From positions 1 through 21,992 of the forward strand of contig CAXHKQ010000213.1 in NCBI GenBank assembly GCA_964017145.1: 21,992 bases of DNA, read 5' to 3'. A model generated the notes under the pieces. It saw nothing but the letters and a program-made list of their open reading frames with translations, was not told where the DNA came from and searched no databases. Made by a program: the position numbers and the translations under genes. Below, one piece after another: positions 1-9,000 of this stretch; the first letter of the stretch is position 1; every line of letters starts with the position of its first letter. Origin of the DNA: Agrocybe praecox (lineage: Eukaryota; Basidiomycota; Agaricomycetes; Agaricales; Agrocybaceae).

Positions 1-79
1 ATAGAGAAAAAAAATCACTTAAACATAACCCGTGCTGTACTAATCGCAACAAGAAAATCTTCACGGGGTTGGCGATGAC

Positions 80-684
80 CAAGGTCCGGAAGTTAAGGGA
101 AAATCATTTCGATTTCCTGTTCATCCTACAGAACATTTGTAACCACGATTATGCGTCACGTTTCCGTTCGATTGCAATGAACCTTACTCCCTATTACTTT
201 TCCCCCTATTTGACATTTTTTGACGTTAGGTAATTTTTTATCTATTTCCCTTAATAGACCTTTTTCGCCTTTTTTCCTTATTCCCGCTTGTTATTCCATT
301 TTTTGCCCTATTTTGGCACTAACAAATCTGCAAGTTTTCATCAAATTGCACACTGGTAAATGTTTGATTGGTTTATTTTCAAATCGCGGATAAGTTCGAT
401 ACAAAAAATCTCAAAATATGTTTGCTTATTTTTCTGAAAATAATAAAAACGTGTAATGCGGAACAACATTGTCCAAGCGAATAATGTGCTTAGGACGATA
501 ATTTCAAGGAGAACTACTTTAACTAACCCATTTTTACGAAATATCATCGAGAAATCACGGTTTTTAGACCCTTTTTCTTGTTTTAGACCTTTTTCACTGT
601 TTTAGCACTATTTTTAGCCACTATTTTAGCCACTATTTTAGGGCCCTAAAATGTACTTTTTAGGCCCTTAAGATCCGGGCCTTG
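80..684 (+). mobile_element. hAT-like non-autonomous element (MITE), unit A
   Basis: A 605 bp element starts with CAAGGTCCGGAAGTTAAGGG and ends with the inverted complement (CCTTAAGATCCGGGCCTTG). It is flanked by GCGATGAC at 72-79 and TCGATGAC at 685-692, which is a 7 of 8 match and is read as an 8 bp target-site duplication. The CAAGG...CCTTG ends plus an 8 bp duplication are hallmarks of hAT superfamily transposons. The interior is T-rich on this strand, with many copies of a TTTTTAGACCC-type subrepeat, and it carries no credible transposase, so it must have moved with an enzyme supplied elsewhere. Related units lie at 15015-16535, which supports a family of elements rather than chance. The superfamily call rests on ends and duplication only. 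Confidence 0.75.
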
Positions 685-692
685 TCGATGAC

Positions 693-2779
693 ATTCTATA
701 CGACGGAATGTGCTTTTAGATAGGAAATTTGAAATGTGAAATACAGATTATTTAATTTGAACAAATATTGTTAGTTCATTGGAAGACTTTTGTTGTCTTG
801 GATCCCATTGCTTCCCAACAATCAATTTGTAAAGATATAAAGTACAAAATTATAATTTGTCCCTCAATCCTAAATCATTGGCCTCCTAATGTATACGTCT
901 TGCATTCGATATGCCATATTCATTTCGCCGCTGCCGCCTAGGATTGAACACGTCTAATGACCGAATACAAAACACCGACCGATTGTCGTTTGAATGAAAA
1001 CACTTATACGCTCGATTTGATTCGAATCTCAACATAATCGTCGTCGAGATGCCGCGCGTTCATCCAGCTGCTCTATTTACACGCCGGAACTTGAATGGAA
1101 CCGCCTCTCTGTGTAGCAGTAACAAGGCTAATAAGGCAACTGTACACATTTTTCCGCAGCACGTACTCGTCTCATAAGTGTGTGCGTGTGTGTCTAATAA
1201 TGGCGGTGAAGTGTGATCCTGGCATTATTAAACTGGTTAATGCTCTGTTGATTGACCGTGATGAATGGATCGGTCGGTCGGTCGGTCGCACCTCGAACAC
1301 TGCTGGTGCGTCTGTTGCGGTGTGCGCGTCCGCTCCGAGACGGAATGGCTTACGGGCATTGTCAACACTCATTCACCAGTTCGAGCACGACGTCGTCTAT
1401 TCAAGACGCGCGCCATTCGCGCGTACATATAAACACACACACTTGAGAGCACAACGCGCACATCCTTGATCCTTGTGCGCTCAATATGTATTGATGGCAA
1501 CAAAGCGTGCGAAATCGACCGGCAGATTTAATATGTTGTTGTCGCTGAAGAGGAAGAGGCGTAATTATTACTGTATTGATAGTATTTGTCAGTTGATATC
1601 TCTAAAAACTATTACGTTTTAATCTATTTTATGACCGGATTTTCATCGTGGCACTTTTGCACGTATTCCAATATATCGGCAAATTAGTGATTTATCATCG
1701 CACCGCGTGACGATAAGGCCCGCTATCGTGGATGCAGGCCTTATTACGATTATATCGATGCGCTCTTATTCAATAAAACTCACGTAACCTCATCAAATAT
1801 GTCAAATCTGACTATTATGTAGTGCCGCTCGAGTTGTTTAATAATTGTGATAACGATAACGTATTATGTATTTTAGGGCGGTACATGTTCCGTGAGTGTA
1901 GGACACGTGTTCAAACTACCAGAGAAGCAAGCCACCTGCAACATGATTAGGTTGATAAACCGTGAGTTGTGTGTTCAATTCGATTACAAATATTTGTGCA
2001 TGACAAACACGATGATGTAGTGAATAGAGGGACTTGCATATGAAACATTATTCATCAATTTATCAAATTTCAGGTGTATATTCCAAACAAATTATATCAA
2101 TGATCGAAGAGAATTCTTAGCGGAATATCGATTATATTCAATTAGGTTTGATCGTTCAACATATAAAACAAAGCTGTTTGTTTTACCAAAATATGAACGT
2201 AACATTTTAAGGACATATTTGTGTATAATGTAGATAATAATGATAAAGATAAAATGGATGCTCATCAATCGGACACATTTCGTAAAATACCTGATAATTT
2301 GATCCATAAGGCATCAAATTCGTATCGAAAGATCTCCGAGGCCGTATCGTCTCAGGCGCTCGACCTGCCCACCGAATCTCAACTAATCGATACGGCCCTC
2401 CAACTCTCAACAACTCAAAACGGCCCGCATGCGCTACACCGGCCAATCAACTCTTCAATTTCGAGACATCTCCCAGGCGCTCCACCGAGTTAGGGGGTGT
2501 TTTGGGGCAAGGCGCGTCGTAAATGCGCCTCGCAGTGAGTGCAACTGAATATAGTGCTGGCACTGACTCAAAGATTATATAGATGGACTGAAGATCGTGT
2601 GATTGTGTAGAAAGTGTGTAATGTGTGTGGAGCGGGTGCGGAGACGGCGGTGTGTGTGTTTGTGTGCCTCTAAATATGGCTGAAAAATAGGTGTTTTCGG
2701 AATTCGGTTTAAATACTGCAATATAAGAAAATATTTTATTTGAGTATATTCATTTATTATTCATAGAAATAGCTTTCAG
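693..2779. other. Gene-poor stretch, no convincing gene
   Basis: No supported gene is seen here apart from the inverted repeat at 2340-2397. Open frames around 1095-1469 overlap a GTCG tandem repeat (about 1265-1283) and GT/CA-rich sequence on both strands, and look like chance. A 90-codon open frame at 2221-2493 (plus) has no recognisable domain. Polyadenylation-type hexamers on the minus strand near 2753-2758 belong with the candidate exon just to the right. Confidence 0.5.
2340..2397. repeat. 10 bp perfect inverted repeat with 38 nt loop
   Basis: GGCCGTATCG at 2340-2349 is repeated in perfect inverted form (CGATACGGCC) at 2388-2397. The match extends through GAG/CTC if a single-base bulge is allowed. 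RNA from either strand could form a stem of 10-13 bp. The surrounding 150 bp is more GC-rich than its flanks. No function is known to me; it could be part of an old transposon end or a structured RNA. Confidence 0.5.
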
Positions 2780-2961
2780 TCAAATTGTTTTCAATTCATC
2801 GGCCTCTTGCCGCTTCCTGTACCCATGCTCAAGGTGAAAGCAACCATTGTTCTTGAAACGCAAATTTTCGGGGCACAGCCTGGAAGTCTTCTGATAGGTT
2901 CTGCTTTTTTTTCTTCCTAAGTTATTATCAATTGCTAAATCTAATCGCCTACGTAAGAAAA
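2780..2961 (-). CDS. Candidate terminal coding exon, unknown protein
   Basis: On the minus strand a strong acceptor (TTTTTATTTTTTAG, with AG at 2963-2962) is followed by 59 codons without a stop, ending in TGA at 2782-2780. AATAAA lies on the same strand about 22 bases further on (2758-2753), with a second just beyond (2740-2735), as expected at a gene's 3' end. The translation is basic and polar (runs such as GRKKSRTYQKTSRLC and HGYRKRQEADELK) and unlike the low-complexity frames around it. I do not recognise it and found no partner exon in the window, so the rest of the gene would have to be elsewhere. A chance open frame, or a remnant of an old mobile-element gene, is quite possible. Confidence 0.22.
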
Positions 2962-3153
2962 CTAAAAAATAAAAAGTAACATTATGATGACGTGTAGAGC
3001 AACATAAAGTACAAAAACGTGCACGCTAGATAATTCCATTTTAGAATGTAAAACGTAAATTCATATCAAAATCGTATGTGTTAATAAAGAGTTATGCTGT
3101 ACACCGATTTCAAAACACCGTTTCGAGAAAAATGCATTTGGTTTGGTCAAATA

Positions 3154-4035
3154 TTAGGTGTACAACCTTGCTCCCGCCGTTTTTTGTCAAACTTTGAAAA
3201 TATATTGTGAAGAAACGGCTACATATTTCTTGTTCAAAATACTGACCATTGCTAGAGACTACTTTTGACCATCTTTTTGGTAGCATCAGGATTTCGTGGC
3301 TTTACAACGGGTCCTCTTTTGTAGCGATTCATGAAACAGTCAAATTTTTCACTTATTCGTCAATACGGGAGTCCTCGTCAACGAGGCCTAGGGCCATCGA
3401 TCGGGACAACCAGTATTCAGATGAAGCCAAGTCCGCGCCAGCGGGGGGGTTGAGATCTGCCTTTTCGGACTTCCCAGGTATTATTTGAATTTTTTTACGA
3501 TGAGGTATCGAACATTGTCATACAGGAACATTACGTTATTGTCTTTTTTATTCAATTGAGGCCGCTGCTCTTCCAGTGATCGACTCAAACGCATCAATTT
3601 CGTTCGGTATCGATCACCTGTGTTGATTTCCTTTGGCCTCAGCCCTTAATAACACACCATACACATCTGGTCCCACCAAAAGACTAAAAAACCTGAGACT
3701 CCTTTTTGAAGCGATGAATTCACTCGCGGCACGATCTTTACCATCAAAAGCAGCCTCGCCGTATGTTTCTGAGCGTATCGATGAGCCTCAGCCTTACTGG
3801 TCTTCGATTTAAATAAGAAAATCATGACTTCCCGCAAATGACGAAAATTTGGCTCGTTCGCGGACATGTTCAATCGAGTATAAGTTCGTGATGCAAACTG
3901 ATAAGGAGCTATGTTTTGAAGCCATTAGGCACTCAGATACCCAAGCCTGATGTATGCCGATGTTCATCAATTTCCATCGATCAGATCGACCGCTAGAGAC
4001 TGATATACAAAAACGGCGAGAGGTTGTACGCCTAA
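3154..4035 (-). mobile_element. Degenerate mariner-family element with both TIRs
   Basis: The left end reads TTAGGTGTACAACCTTGCTC from 3154. The right end, read on the minus strand from 4035, is TTAGGCGTACAACCTCTCGC, followed by the same CGCCGTTTTT block after a small deletion. Both ends abut TA (3152-3153 and 4036-4037), the mariner target-site duplication. The span is 882 bp, against about 1.3 kb for a complete mariner, and the transposase inside is broken and internally deleted. The element is therefore dead but could still be bound through its ends. Family membership is firm because ends, target site and encoded protein agree; the subfamily is not assigned. Confidence 0.9.
3205..3873 (-). 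pseudogene. Mariner transposase pseudogene
   Basis: Read on the minus strand from an ATG at 3873, the frame shows a mariner-type N terminus (HLREVMIFLFK...SKAEAHR, matching the HLRxVMxFxFKxGKSAxExHR pattern of the DNA-binding helix region). It then jumps to the central region (FLVFWWDQ, like xCIWWDQKGVVYYE), with an in-frame TAA where that motif ends. After the stop the same frame continues with INTGDRYRTKLMRLSRSLEEQ, a classic mariner segment, and YDNVR in place of the HDNARPH catalytic motif. A shifted frame then gives DLASSEY (for PDLAPSDY), SRSMALGL and a C-terminal KRWSKVVSSNGQYFE. Several stops, at least one frameshift, a missing segment holding the first catalytic Asp, and Asp-to-Glu in the last motif show it is inactive. 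Confidence 0.9.
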
Positions 4036-4208
4036 TACATTGCATCATTGCCGTGTAATGAGTAGCGAAAGCACGAGAAACACGAAATTACCTCACACGG
4101 ATACACACATACAAAGAGTTCGCATTGCATGAACCAACAGACATTGGATGGCACTGAACATCAACAAACACTCTCGCACCGACGTGTGAATGGCTGTGTG
4201 TACCTAGA

Positions 4209-4246
4209 TGTGGGTGTGTGTGTGTATGTGTGTGGGTGTGTGTGTA
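4209..4246. repeat. (GT)n microsatellite
   Basis: An interrupted GT-rich tract lies just right of the mariner element. It is one of many CA/GT tracts in the window and has no sign of function. Confidence 0.8.
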
Positions 4247-4296
4247 AGTGGGTGGGCGCGCGAATTTAGTCGCCTAATTTCGAATTATTTTTGGTA

Positions 4297-4460
4297 CAGT
4301 GGGATCTATTCAAGCCGAAACCTCCTTAAACCGGCAAAGAACAAAATCTTGGTCCCGTGCGGTTTATTTCGTAATGCTGATTGTAATCAAATGATTTGTT
4401 GTACAGTGGAACCTCTCCAAGCCGAAACCTCCTAAGCCGGAACCAAATATTGTGTAATGC
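4297..4460 (+). mobile_element. Two tandem pogo/Tigger-like transposon termini
   Basis: CAGTGGGATCTATTCAAGCC at 4297 and CAGTGGAACCTCTCCAAGCC at 4404 start two related copies in the same orientation, 107 bp apart. Each is preceded by TA, and each continues with AAACCTCC, a TAA-x-CCGG block and a shared TAATGC further in. A CAGT start after TA with repeated AACCTC...CCGG blocks is typical of pogo/Tigger-type Tc1/mariner ends. Neither copy shows a matching inverted end, so both look like truncated fragments, one perhaps inserted next to the other. The second copy's right border is not clear. Confidence 0.55.
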
Positions 4461-4763
4461 ACTTTTTTCAGAACTGAATGTTATGAGTCTGCCGATAATA
4501 ACACATGGATTTTCGTTGGCGCTTATTAAGTCATGTTTAACTTGCTTCCTGCAATTTAAATAAGAGGTACAAAATTGCAGCGCACTTTGCCCGCGCTGGC
4601 GACGAAGATGCTAGTTCCATATAAAATAGAAAAAATAATAAGGTAATCGACGAATTAATTGTACTAATTTGCGCACGGTTACAACTTCATGTATCGAAAT
4701 AGTAAATTATTGAAAATGAAACGAGATAAAACCATTTATTTCTGAATTATTTTATCATCGTAT

Positions 4764-4769
4764 TTTATT
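4764..4769 (-). terminator. Candidate poly(A) signal of the homeobox gene
   Basis: AATAAA on the minus strand lies about 280 bases past the TGA stop of the homeobox gene. A second AATAAA is at 4740-4735. Either could direct 3' end formation. The choice between them is inferred from distance only. Confidence 0.4.
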
Positions 4770-5049
4770 GTTGTATATATTTGTTTTTACAAGTACAAGA
4801 TTTCTTACATGAGTAACATAATACTAATTTACTACAAAACAAAAGGTCTACGAACAATATGACTTTAATAACTTACTAGTAAATAAATACACTCATTGGA
4901 ATATTGTCATTTTCAATCCGTCATCCATCCGCTGAAGACTAAATTCTGCTGTGTGGTTCTATACAATCACCTCTAATTACATTTGTACATCGTTCAAAAA
5001 TCATTAAAACAATCGACTAGACCAGTCCCTCAAACGCTCTTAAGCGCTT

Positions 5050-6053
5050 TCATTGCATCAACGGCGGTGCCAGCGCAATGCCACCATTTACGGCCGCCGC
5101 AGCCAAAGCCAGATGATGATGATGATGGTGATGCTGCTGCTGCTGCTGCTGGTACTGTTGCTGCTGCTGTTGCTGCATCAGTGGCGGCGGACTGCCGCCC
5201 ACCGACGAACTGTGCACGCTGCCCGCGCTCGTGTTCAACAGCAGCTGTTGCTGCTGATCGCGCTGCTGCAGCAGCGGACTGTCGCGCGCCGTCGTCGACG
5301 CGTTGCTGCTGCTCGCGCTGCTGTGCGGCGGACTGACCCGGCTGGGCGTCACACTATGCGTGCCGCTGCCGGGCGTCGTTGCATGCATCGATGCGGCACT
5401 CTGGTGCTGATGCTGATGCTGGTGGTGCTGCGGCACTTGGTACATCAGATGCATGTACTTGATGAACTCGTGCAATCCCTTCGGATGGACCATCGGATGG
5501 CCGAGGGCCGCTGGCATGTAGGCGGCGGCGGCGAACATGGCGTGCGGATGCGGATGCGGATGGGCGGGTGGCAGCGAGGCAGCGGCGAAGGCAGCGGCGG
5601 CGGAGGTGGGCGATTGGTGCTGGTGCTGCTGCTGCTGCTGGTGATGGATCATCTGGGCGGGCAGCGGAAGAGCGGCTGAAGTGGCACTCTGACCGGCGGC
5701 CGCCACTGCTGCAGCCGAACTGGTTGGCGGTGTTGATGGTGCGGCAGAGGAGGAGGCAGCGGAGGCGGGCGACATCGAGGCTGCGGCTGCGGCAGCCGCA
5801 GCGGCTGCCATGGCGGCCTGCTGGTGCGGATGGTGCGGATGGCAGTGGTACTGTGACCAGAATTCGTGCTGCTGTTGGTGCTGGTGCAGCTGCTGCTGGT
5901 GATGCTGGTGCTGGTTGTGCGCATTGTGGTGGCTGTGATGGTGATGGTGGCCGCCGGCGATGGCGGCGTTCATGGCGGCAGCTGCGGCGGCCGCATGGTG
6001 CATAGGCAGATGGTGCAGGGGCATGGGTAAGAGGTACTCGTGTGGGAGCATGC
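5050..6053 (-). CDS. hbn: Homeobox gene exon 5 (long His/Ala/Gln-rich C terminus)
   Basis: The acceptor is CATCTCAG|GC, only 98 bases after exon 4. The 334 codons, counting the TGA stop at 5052-5050, are dominated by runs of Ala, His and Gln coded by imperfect GCN, CAY and CAG repeats. Islands that are not low-complexity are [16 protein letters not shown] (from residue 160), HEFWSQYH (about 220-227) and [16 protein letters not shown] (about 351-366). These may be short interaction motifs: from memory, homeobrain also has an EFW-containing island after its homeodomain, which I could not check. No OAR motif is seen. Confidence 0.9.
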
Positions 6054-9000
6054 CTGAGATGAAGAGAGCGAGAGCAGTAAGAGATTTGTTAGATACTTTT
6101 CTGGTTCATACTGTTGTTTATTCGAGAGAGATTTCTTTTCAGAAAACTTACCTTGTTCGTAGTGCTGTGCGCTCGGATTGCCCTTCTCCTGTTTGCGCCA
6201 CTTGGCTCGCCGGTTTTGGAACCACACCTATGGAAATACCGAAAGAGGAAACACGAGTTCGGTTAGTTCAATACGTTTCATAAATACAATTATACCAGCC
6301 GGCCAGGTAATACAATTACACACACACACACATCATCATGTGTGTCGGGAAAAACAAGTCACAGAGCTCAATCAAATATCAATTAGCCATTGGACGACAA
6401 CGACGACGACGGTTTGTGAATAAACACAATACAAATACAAACACACACACACACTGGCACACACCGACGACGATCTGCGATGTTATCAAACACATTAGCA
6501 CAGCTGAGAGACGATGATGACGACTACGACGGGACTAATTTCCCATCGGGCTACTTTTTCTGTGTATGTCCATAGACTGTCGTCGGTTCGAATGTGCGTT
6601 GCAAGGGCGCTATGTGTTTAGCGTAATTATACGTAATTATTCACACACCAAAACACGTAGACGCGCTCACGCATACGTGCCGCAATATACTAGAGAACGT
6701 TCTGTTTCAGTTTGAATGTGTATGCATAGTGCGTGCAGTGTGTAGTGTGTGTTAGCATAATATAGTTACGTATGTGCATGTCCTTTCGGAGGCGGTCGTC
6801 GGTGGTGACGGTGGTTCCATGTTCGTGCGCGTCTAAATTCATGTTTGATGTGAATTACTGGGTGTTGACACATCGTGGCAACATCGTGCATGTGTGTGTG
6901 CGTGCACGGCGCACGGCCCATGTGCGGTAATTACGTTTATCGTTTCCCCTGACCACGAAGCATATGAATATGAATATACACGTATAACACCCGAAGCCGA
7001 AACCAGAACCCGAACACCTGCGCAGACAATGTTATCAAAACGATTGTGATGCAATGCGATGTGGGCGGGATGGCTGGCAGCACTTAACACTCCTCCACTC
7101 CACTCCACTCCACACGTCATAAATCGTGCGCACACATCAATCAATGCCGACGACGATTCGATGCGATGGGGTTATGTGTGTGTGTATATGTGGTTTTTTT
7201 GCACCCATCGATTCACGGTCGACGTGCACCAATTGATTGGGATCTTTGTGCGTCAATTGGGAGCGAGAGATGGGCGCACCAAAGGACCAATGAATTTGGT
7301 GTTGGGCACTGGTCGGGTCGACTCGAAGCTGGTCGAATGCGCATTGCGCCGCCATTGAACTCGCTGTCGCCTCACCATCCGAGCACATTTGCCTATCGAA
7401 TCAAATTGGACGGGTATTGTGTGCAAGTGGTGCATGAAAACGCTTCGCACAGACACACACACCCATCCACACAAAACACAATGCGGCCAATCGGAAATTG
7501 TATATGCACGCACGTAGTATGGGACAATATAACACGGCATACTGGGGCAGAAGGTACGCGACAAATGTGCCGACTACTATTTGCTAATTCCGAAATTCAA
7601 ATTAAATATACAGCAATTGCGTTGTGGAGAGAGCGACGACAACGAGAGAGTTGTAGGCAAAATAATTGTGTATATGTGTTGTGTGTGTTGTATATGTGTG
7701 AGTGTTCACTCTGCTGCCTGAATAGGCGCACTCCATTTAATAGAGTTAATCAAGATAATCGCAACCGCATTTACACGACGACGACGACGACGAAGACGAC
7801 AACACTTTGCGCAACGCTCAGCGAACGTGCAGAGTTGGAGATGCCATAATTGGCCTAATTACGCTGCGCACAATTCAAATGTGCACGCGCCATTCGCTGC
7901 TCCTGCTGCGAACCAGCCAACCAACCCCCATGCAGCAGTATAACGACAATTTCCGTTGCCTAAGTGATTTCATTATATGCGCGAGACTCGCTCGGCGCTC
8001 GTCGTGTATGTTTTCCATTTGAATGGATAAAAATTCCCCATAGAATGCGTGCGGTTTATTTTTTGCTGCTGGCGAGCGGAGTGTTTTGGTCGCCAAATTG
8101 GCGGCACGCTGTCATTTGCACGCTCGCAGTTGTTGTGTGACTGTGTGACTGTGAGAGCATAAAGCATGTGCTATCGTCAACACGCGAGGATTCCCTCGCC
8201 GCCCACCCGACGCGCGTATATAATGTGATCCAATTTGGTCGTCGGCGACGACAGCCGACAGAGCGGAAGGCGGAAGCACACAACGATGACTGTGGCGACG
8301 CCGTGGCGTCGTGTCGCCTTCGACGAGCTCGAATAAGGATCTAAGCGAATCACTTAGTGGCACTCTAATTGAGCCGATGTAACATGTAACCGATTTGTAT
8401 GTGTGTATGTGTGTGTACTGGAGCAGACACACACACATTCATTGCACTGCGCGTAAATCGCGCATGTAATATGATTGGTTGAGCTTGTTAAAAGTTAGAC
8501 GTCGTTGTGAGTGCATGTGTGTGCCCGACTCAATTATCATCGTCAATTAAAACGTTAAACGACACGACACGTGCACAATTGAGCTGGGAAGGAGTGATGA
8601 TGTGCTGCGATATGATGAGAACCTCCCCGTCGACGCGGACCAGCCGAACATATCATAATGCTACTTATGCTGGCTGGGATAGCCGCATCATCGCTCGCAC
8701 GTGACCCGAAACGTACTAGTAATAATACCTACTCGTACGCACGCGCACACAATGGACACGAATGCGCCCGTATTCAATCCGCGTGTCCGCTTTAAATTGT
8801 TGCTAATCACATCCCCTGCTCTCGAGCGAGGAGACGCGTATGCTCGTGTGCGCGCGTAATCGCCGCATCCCCGCATCGACGGCTCACAACCGACATGTGA
8901 ACACAATGTGCGCACATTTTTTGCGCTGCGATTCGTCTGGCGAATCGGTCTAAGGATATCCGATATGATGGTGCGCTGTGTGCGGCAATTGGCATTGACT

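Noticed and set aside
1095..1469. 124-codon plus-strand open frame
   Set aside because: It overlaps a GTCG tandem repeat and a competing minus frame; no recognisable domain.
2221..2493. 90-codon plus-strand open frame
   Set aside because: It starts in AT-rich sequence, crosses the inverted repeat and has no recognisable domain or splice context; kept only as a note.
5053..6005. Long plus-strand open frames opposite the homeobox exon 5
   Set aside because: They are antisense shadows of Gln/His/Ala codon repeats (Leu, Met and Arg runs) and carry no independent signal.
6575..6595. GGTTCGAAT resembling a tRNA T-loop
   Set aside because: No matching acceptor, D or anticodon stems around it.
7166..7849. 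227-codon plus-strand open frame
   Set aside because: It lies inside the homeobox intron, is crossed by CA/GT and ACG repeats, and has no motif or splice logic.
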